From Gammaproteobacteria bacterium (GTDB lineage: Bacteria; Pseudomonadota; Gammaproteobacteria; Nevskiales; Nevskiaceae), in contig JAPLSA010000019.1 of the NCBI GenBank assembly GCA_026398815.1, positions 1 to 64,000 on the forward strand: a stretch of 64,000 nucleotides of DNA, in the 5' to 3' direction. The first letter of the stretch is position 1. Each line of letters begins with the position of its first letter. The translations under genes were made by a program, and so were the position numbers. Of the stretch, positions 16,835-25,856 are shown piece after piece. The notes under the pieces are model-generated. The model was given only the letters and a program-made list of their open reading frames with translations. It made no database searches and was not told the DNA's origin.

Positions 16835-19800
16835 CGGCACCGCCGACGCCGCAGCGCCACCAGCATCAGCAGCCATAAGGGATTGATGGCGCCACCGCCT
16901 CCCGACGACGGTGCCGGACCAGGGCCCGGGCCGGGCCCTGGTCCCGGATCGATGGCGGCGGCCGTCGTGGTCCGGAACTGGGCGCTCAGGTTGCCGATGG
17001 CCACGGTCGTCACCGTCGTGGTGCCTGGACGATCGGAGCTGGTGTGGCGCACGCGCAGGCTGTCGCCGTTGGCGATGATGCCGACCGGGGTCACGAACGG
17101 CCCGCCGTTGATCGAGTACTCGCCGTTGATCACCGAGATCAGGGTCGGCACCTCGATGCCGCCGACGGTGATCGCGTTCGATACCTGCGCGGTCAGCAGC
17201 GCAGTCCCGTCGACGGCCGTGAATGCATAGGGATCCGGCGAGGTATCGGCGGCGCGGGTGATGACCACGAAATCGCCGGACACGCCACCGAGGGTCAGGG
17301 TCGCCCGGCTGGTGGTGGTGAAGCCGGCGGCGGCGATGTGCTCGACCCGCACCGCCGCGCCGTTGCCGACCCGCCCCGGCGCGGCCGTGAACGTCGCACC
17401 GTTGACCGAATAGCGGCCGTTGGCGACGGCGATCGGCACCGGCGCCTCGATGCCGGCCACGAACACGGTGGCCGAGATCACCGCGTCGCCGGGTGTCGCG
17501 CCGCTGGCGGCTGCGATCGTGAAGGCATCGGGAATCACGTCGGCGTCGCGCGTGGTGACATCGAACCCGGCCGAGACGCCGCCGATGTTCAGCGTCGCCG
17601 TCGTGGTGGTCGCGAAGTCGTTGCTGGCGGTCTGCTGCACGCGCACGTTGTCGCCGTTGGCGATCGTGCCGGTGACCGTCGTGGCGGCACCGCCGTTGAT
17701 CGAGTACTGGCCGTTGACCACGCTGATCGTCGCTGGCGCTTCGATGCCGCTGACGATCACCGCGCCGCTGCTGATCACCGCGCCGGGCGATGCGTTGTTG
17801 AACGGCGCGAAGCTGAAGCCGTTGGGCACCGTGTCGGCACCCCGGGTGGTGACGCTGAAGCTGCCGGTGACGCCGCCCAGGTCGACCGTTGCCGTCGTCG
17901 TGGTCGCAGGCAGGTTCGCTGCCGTCAGCTGCAGGCGAAGGGTGTCGTTGTTGCTGACCAGGCCGGCGAGCGCGGTGAACGGGCCGTCGTTGATCGAATA
18001 CAGGCCGCCGGACACCGTGATCGCAACCGGCACTTCGATGCTGCTGACGATGCTTGCCGCCGAGGTCACCCGTGCGCCGGGCTCGGCTCCGGTCACCGGG
18101 GCGAAGCGCGGCGGATCGGCGCTGGCGTCGCCGGCGCGGGTGGTGACCGTGAACGAGCCCTGCCGGCTGCCGATGCGCAGGGTGGCGGTGACCGGCGTCG
18201 AGAACTGCGCCGAGGCGGTCAGCCGCACACGCACCCTGCTGCCGTTGCCGACCGTGCCCGGCGTCGCCGTGAAGGGGGCGCCGTCGATCGAGTACAAGCC
18301 GCCGCTGATGCTGATCGCTTCCGGCTCGGCCAGATCGGAGACGGTGAACGCGGCCGAGGTCACGGTGGCGCCAGGTTCGGCATCGGTGACCGGCGGGAAG
18401 TTCGCGCCGCCCGGCGTGCCGTCGGCGGTTCGGGTGGTGATCCTGAAGTCGCCGCTGACGCCGCCGATGGTCAGGATCGCTGTCGTCGTGGTCGCTGGCA
18501 GATTGGAAGCGGTGCCCTGCACGCGGACCGAGTCGCCGGCGTTGACCAGGCCGGCGCCGCTGGTGAACGCGCCGCCGTTGACCGAGTACAGGCCGCCGCG
18601 GATCGAGATCGGCGCCGGCGAATTGATGCCGGCCACGGTGATCGCATCGGAGATCACCAGGCTGTTCGGTTCCGCGCCAGTGACGGCGGTGAACGCGAAC
18701 GGCGTCGGCGTGGTGTCCGGGGCGTCGACGGTGGTGACGCTGAACGGGATCGCCAGGCCGCCGATGTTCAGCGTGGTGACGGTGGTGGTCGAGAAAGCGG
18801 TCGAGGCCGACTGCTGCACGCGCACCGTATTGCCGTTGTTGACGGTGCCGATCATCGCGCTGGTGAACGGCCCGCCGTCGATCGAGTACAGGCCGTTGCT
18901 GACGCTGATCGAAGCCGCCGCCTCCAGGCCGGAAACGGTGATCGGCGCCGATGTCACGGTGGCGCCGGGTGTGGCGCCGGTGACCGGCGGGAACGCCACC
19001 GCATCCGGCGTGGTGTCGGCGGCGCGGGTGGTGACGCTGTAGCGGCCGCTGACGCCGCCGATGACCACGGTGGCGACAGTGGTGGTTTCGAAGGCCGTCG
19101 ATGCCGTCTGCTGCACGCGCACGACATCGAGGTTGGAGACGCTGCCGGCCGCTGCGGTGAACGGCCCGCCATTGATCGAGTAGCGGCCGCCGCTGACGGT
19201 GATCGGCGACGGCGACTGCAGCCCGGTGATCACCGCGCTGTCGGACACCACCACCGCGCCCGGTTCGGCGTTGCCGAGCGCCGGGAAGCTGAAGGGCAGC
19301 GGCACGGTGTTGCCATCGCGCGTGCGGACGGTGAAGTCACCCGACACGCCGCTGACGGTCAGGGTCGCGGTGACCGTGGTCGAGAAGTTCGCCGAGGCCC
19401 GGGTACGAACGCGAATGCGCTCGCCGCCGTACACCTGGGTCGGATCGCTGACGTAGTCGCCGCCGTCGATGTTGTAGCTGCCGTTGGCGATCGACAGGTT
19501 CGCCGAGGTGTCGATGCCGGCGATGACGATTTCGTTGCTGGTCTGCGTGCTGCCGGGCTCCACACCGCTGACCGGCGTGAACGAGAAGGGATCGACCGTG
19601 AAGTCGCCTTCGCGCGCAGTGATGGTGACCGGGACGTCGGTGAAGCCGGTGGCACCGTCGTTGTCGGTCACCGTGAGCCGGAAGGTCAGCACCGACGTCG
19701 CGTCAAGCTCGGGGGTGGTGAAGCTGGCGTTGGCCGAGAAGGCGCTGTCGATGCTGACTTCGGGCCCGCTGGTCTGGCGCCAGCTGAACTGGGCCACCGC

Positions 19801-22692
19801 GCCGTCGCTGTCGCTGCTGCCGTCGTCGAACAGGCTGATGCCGTTGCCCGGGCCGGAGACGGTCGGATCGGCCAGGGCACGAGCGACGGGGGCCGCGTTC
19901 GGCGACAGCGGCAGCGAGGCCAGCACCGCGTCGCGATCGGCGGCGCGGTCGGCGTACTCGCTGTTGAAGTGCACGTACTGCAGGTCGACGGCCGGATCGT
20001 TCAGCGCGTCGGTGACCAGGATGTGATCGCTGGCGCGGGCGTTGCCGGCGACGATCTGCGTGTAGCGCTCGGCGGCGTCCGTTACCCGCAGCGTGCCGAG
20101 ATTGACCAGCGCCGGCAGCGTGCCTTCGCTGTTGCCGGCACCGAGCGGACCGTTGCGCAGGATGCGCAGCGGCGGCCGGAAATCATCGGCGTTGAAATCG
20201 CCGAGCACGATCACCCGCAGCCGCGCATCCAGCGCCACCGCGTTGCGGACGAAGGTGTGGATCGCCGTTGCCTGCAGTTGTCTCTGGACCTCGCTGGCAG
20301 CCTGCGCAGGCTGGTTCAGGCCGGTGAGGCTGTCGTCGCCATCGGTCTCGACGAGATGGCTGCCGACCAGCAGCAGGTTGCGGCCGTTGAAACGGTAGCC
20401 GGCGACCAGCGGCTTGCGGCTGTTGGCGAATGCCGGGATTTCCGGACGCAGCAGCGCCGGCGACAGGTTCGGCGTGATCGGGCCGATGGTCGGGCCGGAC
20501 AGCAGCGCAATGAAGCTGCCGGGCCCGCCGGCGCCAAAGGCGCCCGGGTTCGGGCTGACCCGCGCCGGGTTGTACAGCTGCACGATGCGGCCATTGGCGC
20601 CGCGCGGGCCGCCGTCGGCGTTGTTGCCCGGATCGATCTGCACGGCGACATAGGCCGGGCCGCCGGCCGAGCGGATCGCGTTCAGCAGGCCCTGGATCGT
20701 TGCGGCGGCGCTGACGATGCCGTCGTCCACAGCACCGCTGTCGTCCCCGATGCCGCTCAGGTTGACGAGATCCGGTGCTCCGAGACGGCTGACGATCTGG
20801 CTGGCGATGCGCGCCATGCGCGCGGTCTCCGCCGGGCCCAGCGAGCCGAGGGCGTAGGTGGCCACGCTCAGGCGATTGCTGCCGGGCGCGATCCGGCTGC
20901 TGTCCACCGGCAGGGCGTTGCGGGTGACGGCCGGGGTGGCGGTCAGGCGCAGCACGTAGCTGCCGTTGTCGTAGCTCAGCACGCCGCGCGCCAGCGGCAG
21001 GCTGTCGCCGACGTCGGCGACCGGGCCCGCGATGCCGGGCAGGCCGCCGCTGAGGCGAATGCGCTCGGGGTTGTCATCGATGACGCCGGGGCTGCGCTCG
21101 GTCGCCGTCAGGCCGCCACGGGCGTTGCTGCCGGTGGCGTTGGCGCCGTTGTCGCCGACCACCCAGAGATTGCCGGCGCCGTCGCTGGGGCCGATGACCC
21201 GGGCGTTGCCGACCTGCACCCGCATGCCTTCGAGGCTTTCGAAGAAATCGAGGCCGTCCTGGGCCGGATCGAAGAGCGCCGTGGAACTGGTTTCGAGATT
21301 GCCGGCGCTGTCGTTGTCGATGATCTCGGCAGGCGGCACTCGGCCGCCGCTGCCGATGATGGTGGCCGCCACCGTGCTGTTGGCGAACGGGAAGGTGCTG
21401 GCCGCCACCGTGCTGGCGACCACTTCGGTGACCGACAGATTGTTCAGGCCGTTCAGCCCGCCCGGACGGAACTCGTTGACCCGGCCGCTGACCGCCACCT
21501 GGCTGCCGACGGTGACCGTCGGCGCACCGGCGGTGCGGACGAATACCGCATCGGAAGTGGCCGGGTTGCCGTCGCCATCCGGGTCTTGCAGGTAGAAGCC
21601 GTCCGCGGCGACTGCGGTGACGATGCCCGGCACCTCGGTGACCGTCTGGCCGACCAGCGGCGAGCGATGCGCAGCGCCCTGGATCTGGTAGATGCGCGCC
21701 CCGGCGACGGTCGGCACGGCTTCGTTGTCGACGATGGTCACGCCGACGCGATCCGGCGAGCCGCGCACGGCGTTGTCCAGGGTGTCGAGCACTACGGCGA
21801 TCGTTTCCGCGCCTTCGAACACGCCGTCGTCGCGGGCGGTCAGCGTGATGCTGCCGGTGGTGGCGCCGGGCGCGATGCTGATCGTGCTTGCCGACGGCGA
21901 GTAGTCGACGCCGTTCCGGGCAAATTCGGCGAAACGCAGGCCGATGGTGACGGGATCGGTGAACGCGGCCGACAAGGTGGCGGTGATGGTGGCAACGCCG
22001 CCGCCTTCGCTGATCGTCGCAGTGCTGGTCGACAAGGACACGGTCGGACGCGGCGTAGCCGCCGGGGCCGCAGGGCTGGCGAGGTTGCGCGGGTTCGCGG
22101 CGACTGCATCGCCGGGGAAATCGACGGCGTTGTCGTCGCTGTCCTGCGGCTGGCCGCCGATCACGCGGCGGTAGTAGGCGAGGTCGGCCACGCCGGTATT
22201 GACCGTCGCCCGTCCGGCACCTTCGCGGCAATGGCTGCCGGCCGGCTGGGCGACGGAGACCGGCGAGCCGATGCCGTCACGAACGGCGCCGGTCGCGTCG
22301 AGGATCTGGATCCCGGAGCGGCCCGCGAACGCGGTGGTCAGAAATTCCCCGAACTGGTTGATCGGGGCATCGGCGGGTGCGCTGCGCGCGTAGCCCGGCC
22401 CGCCGAGCAGGAAATAGCGGCGCGGCGGCAGCATGACGCTGCCTTCGATGGTGCCCAGCAGGTTGAAGCTGGCCGCAGTGCTGCCGAAACAGCTGCGGAT
22501 GGTCCAGCCGTTCAGGTCGACCGGCGTGGTGCCGGCGTTGAACAATTCGATGAAGTCATCGCTGGGGCTTCCAGGTCCGCGCGTCGCGAACTGGCTGATC
22601 ACCACGCCACGGGCGTCCTGCGCCGATGCCGGCAGCGTCGGAATCGACAGCAGTGCTGCCAGCACGGTCAACGACAGCGATCGCGACATCAT
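16831..22692 (-). CDS. Giant secreted protein: lamin-tail, Calx-beta, EEP nuclease-like domain, nine repeats, sorting-type tail
   Basis: 1953 residues. Order: signal peptide (1-25), lamin-tail domain (about 25-190, FIELFN...LNGWTIRS), Calx-beta (205-320), OB-fold-like segment (330-430), endonuclease/exonuclease/phosphatase-like domain (600-905), a PKD/Ig-like domain (930-1027), nine 98-residue repeats (1028-1910), a Gly-Pro repeat, then GGGGA, a hydrophobic stretch and RRRRCR. Architecture matches secreted ExeM/NucH-type nucleases. GDFNADDF and SDHIL of the active site remain, but the usual ATYNVENL is ATYALGSL and LQEIQDN is LSGIGDD, so the first Asn and the metal-binding Glu are missing; nuclease activity is doubtful. 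Two ATGs (22692, 22689) follow GGGAG. Position after gspCDEF fits a type II secretion substrate. Confidence 0.85.
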   Translation of the reverse strand: MMSRSLSLTVLAALLSIPTLPASAQDARGVVISQFATRGPGSPSDDFIELFNAGTTPVDLNGWTIRSCFGSTAASFNLLGTIEGSVMLPPRRYFLLGGPGYARSAPADAPINQFGEFLTTAFAGRSGIQILDATGAVRDGIGSPVSVAQPAGSHCREGAGRATVNTGVADLAYYRRVIGGQPQDSDDNAVDFPGDAVAANPRNLASPAAPAATPRPTVSLSTSTATISEGGGVATITATLSAAFTDPVTIGLRFAEFARNGVDYSPSASTISIAPGATTGSITLTARDDGVFEGAETIAVVLDTLDNAVRGSPDRVGVTIVDNEAVPTVAGARIYQIQGAAHRSPLVGQTVTEVPGIVTAVAADGFYLQDPDGDGNPATSDAVFVRTAGAPTVTVGSQVAVSGRVNEFRPGGLNGLNNLSVTEVVASTVAASTFPFANSTVAATIIGSGGRVPPAEIIDNDSAGNLETSSTALFDPAQDGLDFFESLEGMRVQVGNARVIGPSDGAGNLWVVGDNGANATGSNARGGLTATERSPGVIDDNPERIRLSGGLPGIAGPVADVGDSLPLARGVLSYDNGSYVLRLTATPAVTRNALPVDSSRIAPGSNRLSVATYALGSLGPAETARMARIASQIVSRLGAPDLVNLSGIGDDSGAVDDGIVSAAATIQGLLNAIRSAGGPAYVAVQIDPGNNADGGPRGANGRIVQLYNPARVSPNPGAFGAGGPGSFIALLSGPTIGPITPNLSPALLRPEIPAFANSRKPLVAGYRFNGRNLLLVGSHLVETDGDDSLTGLNQPAQAASEVQRQLQATAIHTFVRNAVALDARLRVIVLGDFNADDFRPPLRILRNGPLGAGNSEGTLPALVNLGTLRVTDAAERYTQIVAGNARASDHILVTDALNDPAVDLQYVHFNSEYADRAADRDAVLASLPLSPNAAPVARALADPTVSGPGNGISLFDDGSSDSDGAVAQFSWRQTSGPEVSIDSAFSANASFTTPELDATSVLTFRLTVTDNDGATGFTDVPVTITAREGDFTVDPFSFTPVSGVEPGSTQTSNEIVIAGIDTSANLSIANGSYNIDGGDYVSDPTQVYGGERIRVRTRASANFSTTVTATLTVSGVSGDFTVRTRDGNTVPLPFSFPALGNAEPGAVVVSDSAVITGLQSPSPITVSGGRYSINGGPFTAAAGSVSNLDVVRVQQTASTAFETTTVATVVIGGVSGRYSVTTRAADTTPDAVAFPPVTGATPGATVTSAPITVSGLEAAASISVSNGLYSIDGGPFTSAMIGTVNNGNTVRVQQSASTAFSTTTVTTLNIGGLAIPFSVTTVDAPDTTPTPFAFTAVTGAEPNSLVISDAITVAGINSPAPISIRGGLYSVNGGAFTSGAGLVNAGDSVRVQGTASNLPATTTTAILTIGGVSGDFRITTRTADGTPGGANFPPVTDAEPGATVTSAAFTVSDLAEPEAISISGGLYSIDGAPFTATPGTVGNGSRVRVRLTASAQFSTPVTATLRIGSRQGSFTVTTRAGDASADPPRFAPVTGAEPGARVTSAASIVSSIEVPVAITVSGGLYSINDGPFTALAGLVSNNDTLRLQLTAANLPATTTTATVDLGGVTGSFSVTTRGADTVPNGFSFAPFNNASPGAVISSGAVIVSGIEAPATISVVNGQYSINGGAATTVTGTIANGDNVRVQQTASNDFATTTTATLNIGGVSAGFDVTTRDADVIPDAFTIAAASGATPGDAVISATVFVAGIEAPVPIAVANGRYSVNGATFTAAPGRVGNGAAVRVEHIAAAGFTTTSRATLTLGGVSGDFVVITRAADTSPDPYAFTAVDGTALLTAQVSNAITVGGIEVPTLISVINGEYSINGGPFVTPVGIIANGDSLRVRHTSSDRPGTTTVTTVAIGNLSAQFRTTTAAAIDPGPGPGPGPGPAPSSGGGGAINPLWLLMLVALRRRRCR
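16963..19611 (-). repeat. Nine tandem 98-residue protein repeats (294-nt units)
   Basis: Within the giant exported protein, residues about 1028-1910 fall into nine units of close to 98 residues. The consensus is P-x-x-F-x-F then G-A-x-P-G, a V/I-S-G-I strand, G-x-Y-S-I-x-G-G-x-F-T, G-x-V-x-x-G-D-x-V-R-V, T-T-T-x-A-T-L-x-I-G-G-V and F-x-V-T-T-R. Together they span 2649 nt, exactly nine times 294 nt plus a codon. The copies differ throughout rather than being recent duplicates, so the array is old. They look like an extracellular beta-sandwich stalk. Confidence 0.88.
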
Positions 22693-23042
22693 CGGTGGCT
22701 CCCTCCCCTCAGCTGGCACGAACGTTTCTTGTGCGCCTGCCGCCGGGGACCGTCATTGCGGTGCCGCCGCGCCAGCAGACTTTATGTTTCCGGCAGCCGA
22801 TGCTTCGGCGGTCGGTGTCGAGGCGGTGAAATTACCGTCCGGGCTGCGTGCCGAGTAGGTGAAAACTTCCCGACGTCAGTCCGCGCGACGGCCGCCGGTC
22901 GGCATGGGTCGGCAGCAGATGGCGACGGTCGGGGCGGGAATCGGGACGGCGTCAGGCAGCGGCGGCGAGCGTCGCGGTGGCCTGCGCCGGGCGCAGCGGG
23001 GCCGAAGCGCCCGGCATGGGGCGCTCCGAACGAGGGCGGGGG
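22693..23042. other. 350-nt intergenic region between gspF and the giant exported gene
   Basis: No convincing gene, RNA or strong terminator is seen. On the minus strand the last 12 nt before the giant gene supply its GGGAG ribosome binding site. An ACATAAAGTC sequence about 90 nt upstream of that start could be part of a promoter, but no -35 partner is evident. The gap suggests that the exported-protein genes have their own promoter rather than relying only on gsp read-through. Confidence 0.4.
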
Positions 23043-24269
23043 TTACTGGACCAGCTGGTTCAGGTTGAAGATCGGCAGCAGGATGGCCAGCACGATCAGC
23101 AGCACCACCGAGCCCATGGTCAGGATCAGGATCGGTTCGAACAGGCTCATCAGCGCGGCGATCAGCGTTTCCAGTTCGCGTTCCTGGTTTTCGGCGGCGC
23201 GGTCGAGCATCTCGTCGAGCTTGCCGGAGGCTTCGCCGCTCCCGATCAGGTGCATGGTGATCGGCGGGAACAGCCGGCTTTCGGCCAGCGACTTGTTGAG
23301 GCTGGCGCCTTCGCGGACGCGCTTGGCGGCGGCGTCGATCGCTTCCTTCATCGGCAGGTTCTCGACTACCTGGCTGCCGATCCGCATGGCGTCGAGGATC
23401 GGCACGCCGGAGCCGAACAGGATGCCCAGGGTGCGCATGAAGCGGCCGGTGTTGGCGCCGCGGGCGAGGCGACCGATCAGCGGCAGGCGCAGCACCCAGA
23501 GGTGGTACTTGCGGCGGAAGTTGTCGCTCTTCAGTGCCTGCTTGAAGACCAGGAAGCCGAGGATCAGCGCCACGAAGATGCCGAGTCCCCAGGCCTGCAG
23601 GAAGTCGCTGGTGGCGATCAGGCCCTTGGTCAGCGGCGGCAGATCGGCGCCGATCGAATCGAACACGCCGACCACCTTGGGCACCACGTAGGCCATCAGC
23701 AGCGCGATCACGCCGATGGCGACGAAGGTCAGGATCGCCGGATAGAAGGTGGCGAGCATCACCTTGCTGCGGATCGCCTGCGAGCGTTCGGCGTAGTCGG
23801 CCAGACGCTCCAGCACCGAATCCAGCTTGCCGGCCGATTCGCCGGCTTCGATCGTGGCGCGGAACAGCGGCGGAAAGGCGCCGGGGAAATCGCCGAGCGC
23901 CTTGGCCAGGCTGTTGCCTTCGGTGACCCGCGAGCGCACGCCGAGCGTCACCCGCTGCACGCGCTTGGACTCGCTCTGCTGCGACACCGCAGCCAGGCCT
24001 TCATCGAGCGGCAGGCCGGAGCGGATCAGGGTCGCCAGCTGGCGGGTGAACAGCGACAGCTCGGTGGAATTGAAGCTGCCACCGCGGTTCATCGAGAAGC
24101 CGCCGGCGCTCGCGGCCTTGACCGCCTTGTCGGCGACTTCGCGGATTTCCAGCGGCGTCAGGCCGCGCTCACGTAGGCTCTGCCGGACCTGGCGCTGGGT
24201 GTCGCCCTCGATCAGGCCCTTGACCTGTTTGCCGCGGGCATCGAGGGCGCTGTATTCGTAGGCGGACAT
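23043..24269 (-). CDS. gspF: Type II secretion inner-membrane platform protein GspF
   Basis: 408 residues with the two repeated T2SSF domains of GspF/PilC proteins: an N-terminal Y-E-Y-x-A-L-D-x-x-G-K start, GEASGKLD in the second domain, its equivalent GESAGKLD in the first, and three hydrophobic segments (around 170, 220 and 380). GspF anchors the secretion ATPase and pseudopilus assembly at the inner membrane. It is the last of four gsp genes here; gspG and the other pseudopilin genes that normally follow are absent from this locus. Confidence 0.94.
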   Translation of the reverse strand: MSAYEYSALDARGKQVKGLIEGDTQRQVRQSLRERGLTPLEIREVADKAVKAASAGGFSMNRGGSFNSTELSLFTRQLATLIRSGLPLDEGLAAVSQQSESKRVQRVTLGVRSRVTEGNSLAKALGDFPGAFPPLFRATIEAGESAGKLDSVLERLADYAERSQAIRSKVMLATFYPAILTFVAIGVIALLMAYVVPKVVGVFDSIGADLPPLTKGLIATSDFLQAWGLGIFVALILGFLVFKQALKSDNFRRKYHLWVLRLPLIGRLARGANTGRFMRTLGILFGSGVPILDAMRIGSQVVENLPMKEAIDAAAKRVREGASLNKSLAESRLFPPITMHLIGSGEASGKLDEMLDRAAENQERELETLIAALMSLFEPILILTMGSVVLLIVLAILLPIFNLNQLVQ

Positions 24270-24343
24270 GGCTCAGGGCGCGGGCGGCGGCAGGAAGCGG
24301 AAGGCGGGAAACGAGGCGCGGCAGCCGGCACGGACCGCCGCGA

Positions 24344-25843
24344 TCATTCCTCGATGGTGACGCGCAGCACTTCGCTCAGCGTGGTTTCGCCGGCGATCAC
24401 CTTGTTGCGTCCGGACTGCAGGATGCCCGGCGTGCGCTCGCGGGCAGCCGCTTCGAGAATCTGCTCCGAGGCGTTGTCGTGGATCAGCGATTCCAGCCGG
24501 CGATCGACTTCGATGATCTCGTGGATGCCGCTGCGGCCGGCGTAGCCGGTATGTCGGCACAGCGGACAGCCGACCGGCTTGTAAAGCACCAGATCGGTGC
24601 GCTCCGGCACGCCGAGCTGCTCCAGTTCCACCTGCTTCGGCGTGTACGGCATCTTGCAGTGCTTGCACAGGGTGCGCACCAGGCGCTGCGCCATCAGGCC
24701 GACCAGCGACGACGACAGCTGGTAGGGCTCCACGCCCATGTCACGCAGGCGGGTGACGGCACCGACGGCGGTGTTGGTGTGCAGGGTCGACATCACCAGA
24801 TGGCCGGTCTGCGAGGCCTGCACGGCGATCTGCGCGGTATCGAGATCGCGGATTTCGCCGACCATCACCACGTCCGGGTCCTGACGCAGGATCGCGCGCA
24901 GGCCCCTGGCGAAGGTCATCTCGACACGCAGATTGACCTGGGTCTGGCCGACGCCGTCGATGTAGTACTCGATCGGGTCCTCGACGGTCATGATGTTGCG
25001 GCTGCGGTCGTTCAGGGTCGACAGCGCCGAATACAGCGTGGTGGTCTTGCCGGAGCCGGTCGGACCGGTGACCAGCATGATGCCGTAGGGCCGGTTGATG
25101 ATCCGCTTCAGGGTCGCGGTCTGCACCGGACCCAAGCCCAGCTGCTCGAGATCCAGGCGCTCGGCCTGCTTGTCGAGGATACGCATCACCACGCGCTCGG
25201 CATTGGCGCCGGTCGGAATCGTCGACACACGCACGTCGACCTTGCGGCCGCCGAACGCGCGGCTGATGCGGCCGTCCTGCGGCAGGCGCTTCTCGGCGAT
25301 GTCGAGCTTGGCCATGATCTTGACGCGCGAGATGATCTTCGGCGCCAGCGAACGCGGCGGGTTGAGGATCTCGCGCAGCACGCCGTCGATGCGGAAGCGC
25401 ACCGTCACCCGGGTTTCGAAGGTCTCGATGTGGATGTCGGAGGCGTTGTCCTTGATCGCCTCGACCAGCAGGCCGTTGATGAACTTGATGATCGGCGCGT
25501 CGTCGTCGGACTCCAGCAGGTCCTGCGCCTCTGCCAGCGCGGCGGACAGCGAGTCGAGGTCGGCCTTGTCTTCCTCCAGGCCGTCGGCCAGCGCCGCGCT
25601 GGCGCCGGTCTGGCCTTCGTAGGTGCGCTGCAGCAGCGCATCGAATTCCTCGAGGCTGACGGCCTTCAGCTTCACCGGACGGCGCACGAAGCGCCGCGCT
25701 TCCTGCACGGCATCAAGGCTGACGCCGGGCCGGCAGACGAGTTCGACGGTGTCGCCGAGATCGGTCGACACGATCAGCCCGTGGCGCTTGGCGAACGCGA
25801 ACGGCGGTCGACGCAGGGCGTTGCTGACAGCATCCATGGCCAT
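24344..25843 (-). CDS. gspE: Type II secretion ATPase GspE
   Basis: 499 residues of the hexameric ATPase that powers pseudopilus assembly. Visible elements are the N1E-type N-terminus, Walker A GPTGSGKTT, Asp box TVEDPIEYY, Walker B-region QDPDVVMVGEIRD, the His box HLVMSTLHTN and the tetracysteine zinc-binding site (CKHC and CPLC). All are intact. ATG codons at 25843 and 25837 are possible starts; the first is used. It lies 13 nt after gspD. Confidence 0.94.
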   Translation of the reverse strand: MAMDAVSNALRRPPFAFAKRHGLIVSTDLGDTVELVCRPGVSLDAVQEARRFVRRPVKLKAVSLEEFDALLQRTYEGQTGASAALADGLEEDKADLDSLSAALAEAQDLLESDDDAPIIKFINGLLVEAIKDNASDIHIETFETRVTVRFRIDGVLREILNPPRSLAPKIISRVKIMAKLDIAEKRLPQDGRISRAFGGRKVDVRVSTIPTGANAERVVMRILDKQAERLDLEQLGLGPVQTATLKRIINRPYGIMLVTGPTGSGKTTTLYSALSTLNDRSRNIMTVEDPIEYYIDGVGQTQVNLRVEMTFARGLRAILRQDPDVVMVGEIRDLDTAQIAVQASQTGHLVMSTLHTNTAVGAVTRLRDMGVEPYQLSSSLVGLMAQRLVRTLCKHCKMPYTPKQVELEQLGVPERTDLVLYKPVGCPLCRHTGYAGRSGIHEIIEVDRRLESLIHDNASEQILEAAARERTPGILQSGRNKVIAGETTLSEVLRVTIEE

Positions 25844-25856
25844 CGTTCCGGCGGGC

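Noticed and set aside
16919-16943. Perfect hairpin (ACCAGGGCCC / GGGCCCTGGT) considered as a terminator
   Set aside because: It lies inside the coding sequence of the giant protein, results from Gly-Pro codon repeats and lacks a T tract.
22859-23042. Short open frames between gspF and the giant exported gene
   Set aside because: No homology, no ribosome binding site and Gly/Arg-rich composition.
17044-23691. Very long plus-strand open frame (over 2200 codons) opposite the giant exported gene
   Set aside because: It is antisense to a gene with a signal peptide, recognisable domains and regular repeats. Its product is an Arg/Asp/Gly/Ala-rich string without domains, as expected from the reverse of G+C-biased codons.
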